NCBI GenBank assembly: GCA_025924495.1
Contig: JAICIG010000028.1
Span: 1 to 30,278 of the forward strand
Length of the DNA stretch: 30,278 nt
Source: Pirellulales bacterium
Lineage (GTDB): Bacteria; Planctomycetota; Planctomycetia; Pirellulales; JAICIG01
Reading direction: 5' to 3'
In this document: positions 1 to 7,792 of the stretch, one piece after another
Layout: each line of letters begins with the position of its first letter
Numbering within the stretch: the first letter of the stretch is position 1
Notes under the pieces: generated by a model
Told to the model about the DNA's origin: nothing
What the model saw: only the letters and a program-made list of their open reading frames with translations
Database searches by the model: none
Translations under genes and position numbers: made by a program

Positions 1-1090
1 CGACGGCCAGATCCATGCAGTTGCGCAGCTCGCCGAAGATCGGTTCCTTGACCGACAGTTCGTCGTGCTTCTCGGTCATGGAATCGGCCCACTTCTGGGC
101 CTGCGGGCTTGCTTTGCCGCTGTGCTCACGATTGCCTTGCGCGTCGACGAAATCGTCTTCGGCCATCGCCTTCACGCCGCGACCGCGGAGTTGCCAGGCC
201 AGGCCTTCGCCATCGGTCAAGAGCGGATCATAGTCGGTCGTCAGCCACCACCGCGGCAGCATGTTTTGCGGAGCGCTGGAAGCCACTCGCTTGATCAGTT
301 GCAGGTAACTCGGCAAGCCTTTGACATGCGAGGGCTCGAAACCCATGCCGATTCGCTTCATGCGGAAGTCGGCCGCCAGCAAAACGCGAGCGAAGTGGGT
401 GTAGCCCGGCACGCCGGTAATCGTCACGGTTTGGGGGCCCAGTTCCCGTTCGATTTGCTCGGCGACCGCCTTAGGATCGGAACCGAGCGCGGCCAGGTTC
501 AGGCCGGCCGCTTGCAGGCGAGCTAAGCCTTCTTTGGTGGGATCGATCGAGCAAGTGATGCCCCCCTGGGCGGCTTGCTGGGCCGTTCGCAGCGCGACGA
601 GCAAATCGTCGAGGAGCAACACGGGACGCCCTGTGGCGACGCCGACAATGTTCCCTCGCGGATCGACCTGCCAGCCTTCGCCATAGCCGGCCAGAACGAT
701 GTCATTCTCTTCAGGATAAACAAAGACGTACTCGATCCGCTGTAAGCCCGCCAGGTACTTCACCTCGTCGGGCAGCGGCTTATCCTTACGCAGGCACTCG
801 CCGATGATCTCGTCGAGCAAACGCAGCGAAACCTTGCGGAGCTTGGCCGGCTGATTCAAATCGCCGGGGACCGGGGCGAACTCCTTCAATCTCAATTCGC
901 GCAAGCGGCCGATCTGGTCTTGCTGGGCGTTGGAGACCGCGCCTCGAGGATCGATAAAAATGCCGCCCACGGCCTGCCGAAAGGCGAAGGCCCACACCGC
1001 CGACGGAACGGCAATTGCCACGGCCAGAACTGTCAGGCAGATTGCCCGCCGCGACCACCAACGAACCTGTCCTGAGCAATTGCGCGCCAT
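1..1090 (-). CDS. DUF1598 domain protein, 3' part cut by window edge
   Basis: The reading frame is open from an ATG at 1090 to the left edge of the window (363 codons, no stop), so the C-terminus is missing. A good ribosome site (AGGAG at 1102-1098, 7 nt spacing) sets the start. Residues 1-34 form an export signal: basic start (MARNCSGQVRWWSRRA), hydrophobic core and an AVWA end. The mature part contains the segment GITCSIDPTKEGLARL near residue 165, which I recognise as typical of DUF1598, a family known essentially from planctomycetes and without an assigned function. The stretch from about 100 to 260 (VFVYPEENDIVLAGYGEGW; GVPGYTHFARVLLAADF) also fits that family. Export to the periplasm or cell surface is an inference from the signal peptide. 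No enzymatic motif is visible. Confidence 0.85.
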   Translation of the reverse strand, partial: MARNCSGQVRWWSRRAICLTVLAVAIAVPSAVWAFAFRQAVGGIFIDPRGAVSNAQQDQIGRLRELRLKEFAPVPGDLNQPAKLRKVSLRLLDEIIGECLRKDKPLPDEVKYLAGLQRIEYVFVYPEENDIVLAGYGEGWQVDPRGNIVGVATGRPVLLLDDLLVALRTAQQAAQGGITCSIDPTKEGLARLQAAGLNLAALGSDPKAVAEQIERELGPQTVTITGVPGYTHFARVLLAADFRMKRIGMGFEPSHVKGLPSYLQLIKRVASSAPQNMLPRWWLTTDYDPLLTDGEGLAWQLRGRGVKAMAEDDFVDAQGNREHSGKASPQAQKWADSMTEKHDELSVKEPIFGELRNCMDLAV

Positions 1091-1874
1091 GAGAATTCTC
1101 CTACCGAAACTTGATCGAGTTCGTGGTTGATTTTTGCGTTGCCTTCACCGATCCGATGAAAGCGGCTTTCCGACGCATAACTGGGTGCGTCTTTGCGGTT
1201 TCGTTCTATTGTAATTCGTAAATCTCGCTCAGGTGGGTAAACCGGCAGGCTGAAAAAGCAAATTCACTCCAGCCGGACTAATTCCACCACCCGTTGGCTC
1301 GCCCGCCGGCGCGGCTTGCGTACAAAGCGAGATCAACTCGTTGCTCACCTATAGCCAGTTGGTGAATTGCCAACCTTCGACGGCGCCGCCCGATGCGATG
1401 CCAACCTGGCGAGCGCCTCTCGCCGGCATGCTGCGCTGATGCAACTACTCATGCCGGGCGTTACATCTTGAAAAGCTAACCGCAGATGGGGCCGATTGAT
1501 TTCAAATTCAGCCTAATCCATGGACTTGCCGCTTGCAACAAAAGCTTGCCAAACCGCAAGATTTTACCGGCTAACCTGCAGCCGGGGCCCTCTCTTGCAC
1601 GAGCAGAATGGAAGAAGGCCACTTGCGGGGCCGCCCCTGACGGGGCTAAGGTAGATAAATCGCCCGGGAAGGCCTGCAGAGCTACGGCGGAAGGGCGGGC
1701 GGCGGTCGCTTTGCCGCAAATCCGGAAGGCTTGAGTCCGCGCCGTTGGAACCGGTCGCCGGACTGGCGTGCAACACAGCGGGAAGTGGTTTTCCCAGGGT
1801 ATCCACGGGCCAGGTTCGAACCGGCTGAAGGCTCGCGCCGCCCAAGGGACGTTTCCGTCGAGTCATCGGCCTAG
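1091..1874. other. Gene-free stretch between divergent genes
   Basis: This 784 bp spacer separates the leftward DUF1598 gene from the rightward FHA regulator, so it must carry both control regions. I see no convincing coding frame: the short frames on both strands have biased, low-complexity translations and no family resemblance. A TACAAT-like -10 on the minus strand lies at 1213-1208, but no good -35 sits at the right distance. No tRNA-like or terminator-like fold stands out. Confidence 0.5.
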
Positions 1875-3896
1875 ATGTTAGCATATCTCGTCATTCGCGA
1901 AGGCTCGAAGTGGACCGACGTGTTCCGCTTGATCCCCGGACAGGCGGTGACGATCGGCCGCGCGCCGACCAATCAGATTGTGATTAAAGACGAGCGTTGC
2001 AGCCGCTGCCACGCCGAAATGTTCATGAGCGAAGGTCAGTGGACCTTGCGCGATTTGGATAGCCGCAACGGCACCGCCGTGGGCGGCGAGCTGATTCAAG
2101 GCGACAAGACACTTTCGCCAGGCGACATCATCCGCATCGGCAATTCGCAGCTAGCCTTCGTCCACGATTTGTCGAAGGCGTTTCCCGAGTCAGGCAGTCT
2201 GCCGCCATCGACCGAGTTGCCGACGGTCGGTCCTGCGGCGTCGCCCGATGCTCACGACTCGAGCGTGCTGGACTTGCCAGAGCCTTCGACTATCACGCAT
2301 CGCCGCGGACAGACAAGATTTCTCGATCGCAGCGAAGAAGACCAGGGCGGGGCTTCGAAAATCGGCCGGGCGGCGGCCAAGCTGTGCCGCCTGGCCTTCG
2401 AGTTGGCGAAATCGCCCGACGCCGTCTCGATGGCTAAGCTAAGCCTTGCGGGACTAATCGAAGGCACCGAAATGGACGCCGGCGGCGTGTTGCTGTTGCG
2501 GCATGGATTGACCAGCGAGCCAACGGCAAACGACTTGGAGCTGGTTGCCTCGCGAACTGAAACAGAGCTACCCTACCATCGCATTTCCATGTTTCTGGCC
2601 GCCACCGTGTTGCGCGAAGGCGAGGCGGTTATGGCGCGCAATGTGATGGGCGACAGCAATCTGGGCAGCCGTGACAGCAAAGGCGACATCCACGCCACCA
2701 GCGTAATCTGCGCGCCGGTGCGGCGCGGGAAGAAAGTCTTCGGTCTGGTGCACTTGTATTCGACCGCCAGCGATCATGTGCCGGACCCGGACGATCTGGA
2801 ATTCACGCTCGCCGGGGCGGATACGTTGGCCGTGGCATTGCAAAATCTGACTCGTCGCCAAGAACTGGCCGAGAACCTGAATCAGATACGCGATGAGAAC
2901 TTGCAGTTGCGCGAACGGCTGGGCGTGCAAAGCGAGATTATCGGTAAGAGTCGCGCCATGGATCGCGTTACCGAAGAGATCGCGCGCGCCGCGCCGACCA
3001 GCGCCACTGTGCTGATCCGAGGCGAAAGCGGCGTGGGCAAGGAATTAGTGGCTCGTGCAGTGCACTTTTCCAGTCCGCGCCGCAAAGGGGCGTTCGTCTG
3101 CTTGAATTGCGCGGCGCTGTCGGAGAGTCTGCTGGAAAGCGAACTGTTCGGGCATGAACGCGGCGCGTTCACTGGCGCCGTCAATCGCAAGATCGGCAAG
3201 TTCGAGGCGTCCCACCAGGGCACTCTGATGCTCGACGAGATCGGCGAGATGAGTCCGACCATCCAGGCCAAGTTCCTTCGGGTGCTGGAAGGACATCCCT
3301 TTGAACGCGTTGGCGGCAGCGAGCCCGTCAAGGTCGATGTGCGCGTGATTGCCGCGACGAACCGCGATCTGGAGAAAGACGTCGCCGAAGGCCGCTTTCG
3401 ACGCGACCTGTACTTTCGCCTGCACGTGCTGGAGATCTTCGTTCCTGCCTTGCGCAAGCGCCCGGAGGACATTCCGGAATTGGCACAATACTTCTTCCAC
3501 AAATACAACCTGGAGACGGGCCGCAAACTGCGCGGTTTTACGCCCCGCGCCATGGAGCAGATGGTTCGCTATCGCTGGCCGGGCAACGTTCGCGAGCTGA
3601 AGAACGTCGTGGAGCGGGCGATCGTGCTTGCCACGGGCGATTACATCGACCAGGAAGACTTGATGCTCTCCAAGTTGCCGACCACCGGCGACACCAGCGA
3701 GGCGCTGCCTTCGGTCGCCGAATTCAAGCCCGTCTCGCTGGCGGAAATGGAGCGCCGCCATATCCTGGCAACTCTCAAGGCGACCAGTTGGAACAAAAGC
3801 CAGACCGCCCAACTCCTGGGTATCGAGCGCTCCACGCTCGATCGCAAGATTCGCCGCTACGAACTGGCGGAATTCTCTCCGGGGCGAGCGACCTAG
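1875..3896 (+). CDS. FHA-GAF-sigma54 activator (NtrC-type AAA+ with Fis HTH)
   Basis: A 673-residue enhancer-binding protein for sigma-54 RNA polymerase. Domain order: FHA at about 1-100 (GRAPTNQI near 28, then CSRCHAE and DSRNGT, the phosphothreonine-binding signature); GAF-like domain at about 165-325; sigma-54 AAA+ domain at about 355-595, with Walker A GESGVGKE at 383-390, the sigma-54 contact loop GAFTGA at 430-435, Walker [11 protein letters not shown] near 450 and the arginine-rich FRRDLYFRL segment; Fis-type helix-turn-helix at the C-terminus ([20 protein letters not shown]). There is no receiver domain. By family knowledge it should be switched by binding a Thr-phosphorylated protein through FHA and a small ligand through GAF; what these are is not shown here. 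The start is fixed by an in-frame TAG directly before the ATG, though the ribosome site is weak. Its stop lies 2 nt from the stop of the convergent glycosyltransferase. Confidence 0.95.
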   Translation: MLAYLVIREGSKWTDVFRLIPGQAVTIGRAPTNQIVIKDERCSRCHAEMFMSEGQWTLRDLDSRNGTAVGGELIQGDKTLSPGDIIRIGNSQLAFVHDLSKAFPESGSLPPSTELPTVGPAASPDAHDSSVLDLPEPSTITHRRGQTRFLDRSEEDQGGASKIGRAAAKLCRLAFELAKSPDAVSMAKLSLAGLIEGTEMDAGGVLLLRHGLTSEPTANDLELVASRTETELPYHRISMFLAATVLREGEAVMARNVMGDSNLGSRDSKGDIHATSVICAPVRRGKKVFGLVHLYSTASDHVPDPDDLEFTLAGADTLAVALQNLTRRQELAENLNQIRDENLQLRERLGVQSEIIGKSRAMDRVTEEIARAAPTSATVLIRGESGVGKELVARAVHFSSPRRKGAFVCLNCAALSESLLESELFGHERGAFTGAVNRKIGKFEASHQGTLMLDEIGEMSPTIQAKFLRVLEGHPFERVGGSEPVKVDVRVIAATNRDLEKDVAEGRFRRDLYFRLHVLEIFVPALRKRPEDIPELAQYFFHKYNLETGRKLRGFTPRAMEQMVRYRWPGNVRELKNVVERAIVLATGDYIDQEDLMLSKLPTTGDTSEALPSVAEFKPVSLAEMERRHILATLKATSWNKSQTAQLLGIERSTLDRKIRRYELAEFSPGRAT

Positions 3897-3898
3897 AT

Positions 3899-4579
3899 CT
3901 AGCCGCGATGCGGCTTGTAGAAACGCGCCAGCCGATTCGGATGGACGCCCAGCCGGGCCGCTGCGAGCAGCAGCCAGTTGCGCGCTGTTTGGCGAATGAC
4001 GCCGTGCCGTTGCCAGCGGCGCGCGCTGACATGCAGCGGGCCACGCAGCAGCACGGGGCGCGTGCGGCGGCGAAGCTGCCGCATGAACATGACATCTTCC
4101 ATCAACTGCAACTCGGGAAAGCCCCCTTGCTCGAGGAACACCGAGCGCCGGATAAAAATACCCTGGTCGCCGTAAGGGAGCCCGCGCCGCAGCGCGCGCC
4201 AGGCGTTGCCTCGTTCCAGCCAACGATAGAGCGGCTCTTCGGCATCGATCTGCTGTTGGAAGGCGCCGCATAACACGCGCTCATCGGCGAGTGCCGCTTC
4301 GATCTGCACAAGACCCGCCGGAGCGAGCCAGGTATCTGCATGCAGAAACAACAGCACGTCTCCGGCGGCGCGCCGCGCTCCGGCGTTTTGCTGACGCGCG
4401 CGACCGGGAAGGCATTCGATGACACAAGCGCCTGCCCCGCGCGCAAAGCTGATCGTCGAATCTCTGCTGCCGCCATCGACGACAATGACTTCGGCGGGTC
4501 GCGTTTGCCAGGCCCGGTCCACCGCCGCGGCAATATTCGGCTCTTCGTTGAGCGCTGGAATAATGATCGAGATGTTCAT
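3899..4579 (-). CDS. Family 2 glycosyltransferase, TIGR04283 type
   Basis: A 226-residue GT-A fold glycosyltransferase. It begins MNISIIIPALNEEPNI, the usual start of the family, followed by the nucleotide-binding VVDGGSRDST near residue 35, the metal-binding region LLFLHADTW near 80 and an acceptor-side motif LPYGDQGIFIRRSVF near 150, then ELQLMEDVMF. The combination of length, HADT and GDQ..F fits the TIGR04283 group (rSAM/selenodomain-associated transferase 2), often annotated as arsenosugar-biosynthesis-type glycosyltransferase; the companion transferase 1 and radical-SAM genes are not in the window, so the substrate is open. The frame could extend upstream to 4870, but that extension overlaps the divergent MOSC gene and carries no family similarity, so the ATG at 4579 is preferred. 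No clear ribosome site. Convergent with the sigma-54 activator. Confidence 0.88.
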   Translation of the reverse strand: MNISIIIPALNEEPNIAAAVDRAWQTRPAEVIVVDGGSRDSTISFARGAGACVIECLPGRARQQNAGARRAAGDVLLFLHADTWLAPAGLVQIEAALADERVLCGAFQQQIDAEEPLYRWLERGNAWRALRRGLPYGDQGIFIRRSVFLEQGGFPELQLMEDVMFMRQLRRRTRPVLLRGPLHVSARRWQRHGVIRQTARNWLLLAAARLGVHPNRLARFYKPHRG

Positions 4580-4643
4580 CGAGCGCACAGGGAAGTATCT
4601 TGGACCGCTGAAGGCGAAGCAGACCAATTTCAAGGAAACATTA

Positions 4644-5186
4644 ATGGCCGATGCGACCCATTTATCCATGGCGGAGCTTGAATCGCAATTAGACCACATC
4701 CGGCAATCGCCCTGCGATGACGGAGTACTGGAATTGATCGTGAGCCGGCCGAGGGTCAATGCGCGCGAGGTGTTGGAAACCGCTGAGCTTGATCCTGAAC
4801 GAGGGCTGCTAGGCGATCGTTGGCCGGCTGGCGGCAGCGGGGCGGCGCATCGCGACACGCAGCTCACCATTATGAATGCTCGCGTGATTGCGCTAGTGGC
4901 CCAAACGAAAGAACATTGGCCCCTGGCGGGCGATCAACTTTACGTCGATCTGAATCTGAGCGCGCACAATCTGACGCCCGGAACGCGCCTGCGGATTGGC
5001 ACGGCAATCGTTGAAGTTACCGCCGAACCGCATTTGGGCTGCAAGAAGTTCTGCTCGCGATTCGGCTTGGACGCCATGCAGTTCGTCAACTCGCCTATCG
5101 GTAAAGAACTGCATCTCCGCGGCATTAACGCGCGCGTCGTGCAGCGCGGATTCGTTCGCGTTGGCGACCTGGCCAAAAAGTTATGA
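4644..5186 (+). CDS. MOSC-domain protein
   Basis: A 180-residue single-domain MOSC protein. MOSC domains are the sulfur-carrier C-terminal domains of molybdenum cofactor sulfurases and occur alone in bacteria, where some act in reduction of N-hydroxylated or sulfur compounds. Visible hallmarks are the early GLLGDRW segment, the NLSAHNLTPGTRLRIG strand pair, and the conserved cysteine in PHLGCKKFCSRFG (Cys133), the residue expected to carry the persulfide. It ends with the typical GINARVVQRGFVRVGD. The start ATG has AAGGA about 7 nt upstream; the frame is open back to 4419 but that region lies in the divergent glycosyltransferase. No molybdopterin enzyme is adjacent, so the partner is unknown. 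Soluble, no signal peptide. Confidence 0.9.
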   Translation: MADATHLSMAELESQLDHIRQSPCDDGVLELIVSRPRVNAREVLETAELDPERGLLGDRWPAGGSGAAHRDTQLTIMNARVIALVAQTKEHWPLAGDQLYVDLNLSAHNLTPGTRLRIGTAIVEVTAEPHLGCKKFCSRFGLDAMQFVNSPIGKELHLRGINARVVQRGFVRVGDLAKKL

Positions 5187-5380
5187 AACCGCCCGACTGC
5201 ACTGACCAGCCGTATGCGATAAACCCGGTTACACGATGAGCTCGTAGAGCGAAGCGCTCACGCATCCGACTTGCTCTTGGGGCGCGGCGCTAATTAGCCT
5301 CGCCGCCGTCAGGCGTTATCAAGCAAGCTCGGCCGGCAGGCGTAAGCGGCCGGCGTGGCTACGACGAGCTCTTGCTGCGT

Positions 5381-5830
5381 CTACTCGACGTGGCTCGCCT
5401 GCTTCACCGATTGGCTGCCGGCAGTCGCGGTCGGGGCAGGAGTTTCCGAAACGAGTCCCTTATTGATAAAGGCTTCAATCTGCTCGGGACTCTGCTTGCC
5501 CACGAGCAGGTGGCGCCTCCAGCCGTTGTTCGTTTTGCGATACATGATCAGTTGGGGAATGGAACCGCCCTGCATGAGCTTCTGGGCTAGTGAGTTCTGA
5601 TGATCTGCATTCACGGTCGCGAAAGCGACTTTCTTAAGCAATCCTCGACGCGCCACTTGCGGGATGACGGAGTTTTTCATCTGCACGCAGGCGGGGCACC
5701 ATTCGGCTCCCACCAGAATGACCATGGGCCGCCCCGTTTCATGGTGGTCCTTATGCGCTTCCGCGTAAGTATTCGCGCCGGTCGATAACACGGAAATTTG
5801 AAGTACGGCCGAGAGAGTTAAGCTCATCAT
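5381..5830 (-). CDS. Exported thioredoxin-fold protein (CPAC)
   Basis: A 149-residue protein with a short hydrophobic start (MMSLTLSAVLQISVLSTGANTYAEA) that looks like a signal peptide or anchor, followed by a thioredoxin-like domain. The active-site motif is WCPACVQM with CPAC at residues 45-48, preceded by the strand PMVILVGAEW; VNADHQNSLAQK and the cis-proline strand SIPQLIMYR (before Pro) complete the fold. It should act as a thiol-disulfide exchange protein outside the cytoplasm; the partner is not visible. The C-terminal tail (about 125-149) is Ala/Pro/Thr rich and probably unfolded. A ribosome site AGGAG lies 11 nt upstream of the first of two consecutive ATGs, so the start could be 5830 or 5827. 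It is divergent from the Gfo/Idh-like gene. Confidence 0.85.
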   Translation of the reverse strand: MMSLTLSAVLQISVLSTGANTYAEAHKDHHETGRPMVILVGAEWCPACVQMKNSVIPQVARRGLLKKVAFATVNADHQNSLAQKLMQGGSIPQLIMYRKTNNGWRRHLLVGKQSPEQIEAFINKGLVSETPAPTATAGSQSVKQASHVE

Positions 5831-6095
5831 GGCAAGTCGATCTCCTGATCAGCGGGTCTTGGCCAGCCAAGCCGTCCTTAGCGGGCCATTTTTCGAGGCT
5901 CTCTCCGCGCTTTGCCGGGCGCAATCGCCAAGCATGCAGAGGGCCAGATGCGGGGAAAAAGAGGGTTGGGAACGCCCCTGGGAATGAGATTGCTCTTCCG
6001 AGTCAAACGGCGGTGCTTGGTCTCCCTCCCTCACGCGATTCCTATCAGCTGCCCTGGGCAGCCACCGTAGAGTTTGCTAGTGTAACCAGGCAAAA

Positions 6096-6147
6096 TGCAC
6101 TTGCAATCACAAATTGCACAAACTTTTCCGTTGCGAGCGCAAGTGCA
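6096..6147. repeat. 9-bp inverted repeat within a TTGCA cluster
   Basis: TGCACTTGC at 6096-6104 is perfectly inverted as GCAAGTGCA at 6139-6147. Between them sit a further AATTGCACA (6112-6120) and TTGCG. The cluster lies directly upstream of a promoter-like sequence, so it could be a regulator binding array; this is inference, as I cannot match it to a known operator. Confidence 0.55.
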
Positions 6148-6175
6148 AAATTTCTCTAGACTTCCACTGAACAAG

Positions 6176-6205
6176 TTTGGAAATCGGTCGTCGTAAGGCT
6201 ATAAT
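6176..6205 (+). promoter_or_regulatory. Candidate sigma-70-type promoter
   Basis: TTTGGA (6176-6181) and a perfect TATAAT (6200-6205) are separated by 18 bp. It would give a leader of about 190 nt for the Gfo/Idh-like gene. The -10 matches fully, the -35 only partly. Confidence 0.45.
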
Positions 6206-6400
6206 CCTGCCGCGGTCGCAGATGGCGGCAGGATTCCGAGATAGCGCCTCAATGGGCCGCTTGGCAGGGCTTTGAGCGGCGGCAACCAGCAGGACGCCTT
6301 CTGTAGGCAGACTGCAAAGAGTTTTGACGCCGAATTGCCTCGCGCTCGTTTGCGCGACAATCCAACAACGCCGCCCAGGGCCACGAATCGATCACAGTCC

Positions 6401-7411
6401 ATGAAGCTTCGCGTCGGCCTTGTCGGGCTAGGTCAGAATTGGGAGCAACGGCATCGCCCGGCGTTGCGCGCTCTCGGGGATCGCTTCGAAGTTACCGCTG
6501 TTTGCGAACAAATCGCAATGCGGGCCGAGCATGCGGCTCGCGATTTCGGCGCTCAGGCAGTCGATGGCTTCCGCGCCTTGGCGCTGCGGCCTGACGTCGA
6601 CGCACTATTGATGCTCGCGCCGCAATGGTATGGGTATTTGCCGATTCTGGCCGCCTGCGATGCAGGTAAGGCGGTGTACTGCGCGACAAGCCTCGAGATT
6701 GATCTGGAAGAAGCGCGCCGCGTCAAGCAGCGCGTCGAGCAGGCCGGCATTGCCTTCATGAGCGAGTTTCCTCGGCGGCAATCCCCGGCTACGCTCCGGC
6801 TTAAGGAACTGATTGCCACCCGGCTGGGCGAACCCCGTCTGTTGTTCTGTCACATGCGCCGCCCTGCCGAAGAGATGCCGAGCACTCCGTCGCGGCCGAG
6901 CGCGACTTCCCCCACCAGCGATCTGATCGAATTGGTCGATTGGTGTTGTTACGTCGTCGGCCGCCGTCCCACGTCGGTGTTGGGCATGAAGCACACGGGG
7001 CCGGACGCCCTGGAAGACGATTATCAGTGGATGAATCTCGATTTTGCCGAGCCGGGTTCGCCGGGGATGGGGCCGACCGCGCAGATTAGCTGCGGTCGTT
7101 ACATGCCGGCCAGTTGGCTTGAAGCGGTCGCCTTTCGTCCCCCCGCCGCGCTGCAGGTGGCATGCGAGCGAGGCATCGCGTTCGTCGACCTGCCCACGAC
7201 GCTCGTCTGGTTCGACGAGGCCGGTCGGCACCAAGAATCGCTCGACAGCGAACGTCCTGTTGGCGAGCAACTACTGAGTCAGTTTCATCGATCGGTAACC
7301 AGTCTCTTGCATAATCCGGCTGGTTTGGACGATGCTTACCGCGCGCTGGCCATCGTGCTCGAAGCCCGCAGCAGCCATTGCCAAGGCCGGCGGATTAAGC
7401 TCGAAGTTTGA
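6401..7411 (+). CDS. Gfo/Idh/MocA-family protein lacking the EKP motif
   Basis: A 336-residue protein with the two-domain layout of the Gfo/Idh/MocA oxidoreductases: an N-terminal Rossmann fold (MKLRVGLVGLGQNW, then VTAVCE and the helix EHAARDFGAQAVDGFRAL) and a C-terminal alpha/beta domain from about residue 120. Members normally oxidise or reduce sugar derivatives with NAD(P), using the lysine of a CEKP motif. Here that position reads YCATSLEI (Tyr93 to Ile100), so EKP is replaced by Ala-Thr-Ser at 95-97, and the third glycine of the dinucleotide motif is Asn/Trp. It may therefore be a non-catalytic or altered member. The start at 6401 aligns with family N-termini; a longer frame begins at 6272 but adds 43 residues without similarity. 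No strong ribosome site at either. It stands alone between the thioredoxin-like gene and lexA. Confidence 0.85.
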   Translation: MKLRVGLVGLGQNWEQRHRPALRALGDRFEVTAVCEQIAMRAEHAARDFGAQAVDGFRALALRPDVDALLMLAPQWYGYLPILAACDAGKAVYCATSLEIDLEEARRVKQRVEQAGIAFMSEFPRRQSPATLRLKELIATRLGEPRLLFCHMRRPAEEMPSTPSRPSATSPTSDLIELVDWCCYVVGRRPTSVLGMKHTGPDALEDDYQWMNLDFAEPGSPGMGPTAQISCGRYMPASWLEAVAFRPPAALQVACERGIAFVDLPTTLVWFDEAGRHQESLDSERPVGEQLLSQFHRSVTSLLHNPAGLDDAYRALAIVLEARSSHCQGRRIKLEV

Positions 7412-7700
7412 ACGCTCCATGACGGGCGCCTGCTCTCGCATGCTGTCCTCGCTGGTCGGAAGACTACGGTTGATGCGGCCCCGCATGGCCTTCTCGCCAT
7501 TGCGTTTTTCGCAGTTCACCGAGAGCTCATCCGACCTCCAAGGCCGATTGCGACGCTAAAGATTGCAGGTTGACGCCTGCTCGGCGCGACCATGCCCCGC
7601 GCCGACCTGGGCAGAAAACCAAAGAAGTAGCCCGCGACGGCGTCGCGATTTCATCAACGAGAATTCGCCCTAAATGCGTCACCACGACCGACATACGCGA

Positions 7701-7730
7701 TAGTGTACAAACGCTATTGATTCTGTACAC
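7701..7730. promoter_or_regulatory. Dyads in the lexA promoter, candidate SOS operator
   Basis: Two overlapping symmetries are visible. TAGTGT-ACAA-ACGCTA (7701-7716) is a dyad with one mismatch per half (TAG-Y-GT N4 AC-R-CTA). GTGTACA (7703-7709) is perfectly inverted as TGTACAC (7724-7730) with 14 bp between, and each half contains the self-palindrome TGTACA. They lie just before and inside the -35/-10 spacer, the expected place for a self-repressing LexA site. The sequence is neither the CTGT-N8-ACAG type nor the GAAC/GTTC types that I know. Confidence 0.55.
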
Positions 7731-7744
7731 GCGTATATTATACT
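7717..7744 (+). promoter_or_regulatory. lexA promoter
   Basis: TTGATT (7717-7722) and TATACT (7739-7744) with 16 bp between fit a sigma-70-type promoter. The transcript would start about 40 nt before the lexA ATG. The dyad sequences overlap it on both sides of the -35. Confidence 0.65.
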
Positions 7745-7792
7745 TCATCGGAGATTAGATCCCCGCGCGACCCCTCCAAGGACGATCCGGCC

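Larger units (their letters stand above)
5831..6400. other. Divergent control region with TTGCA repeats
   Basis: This 570 bp stretch lies between the thioredoxin-like gene (leftward) and the Gfo/Idh-like gene (rightward). The small frames in it, on the minus strand at 5849-6034 and on the plus strand before 6401, have no family resemblance. Its middle (about 6090-6160) is clearly more AT-rich than the surroundings and holds several copies of TTGCA/TGCAA, followed by a promoter-like sequence at 6176-6205. Confidence 0.5.
7412..7792. other. Spacer holding the lexA control region
   Basis: The first 270 bp after the Gfo/Idh-like stop show no credible gene; frames on the minus strand here are shadows that would run through the lexA promoter. 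The last 90 bp contain the promoter and dyads listed separately. Confidence 0.5.

Noticed and set aside
1564..1884. 106-codon minus-strand frame in the spacer before the FHA regulator
   Set aside because: Arg/Pro/Ser-rich translation without family resemblance, no ribosome site, and it covers the start of a certain gene on the other strand.
3045..4271. 408-codon minus-strand frame overlapping the sigma-54 activator and the glycosyltransferase
   Set aside because: It is antisense to two well-supported genes in a GC-rich genome where such shadow frames are common; the translation resembles nothing.
5280..5366. GCCGGC-rich symmetrical sequence after the MOSC gene, resembling a hairpin
   Set aside because: Arms are short and self-complementary, no T-run on either strand; not enough to call a terminator or a dispersed repeat.
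5849..6034. 61-codon minus-strand frame just upstream of the thioredoxin-like gene
   Set aside because: No ribosome site, no hydrophobic or known motif, and it would occupy the likely promoter region.
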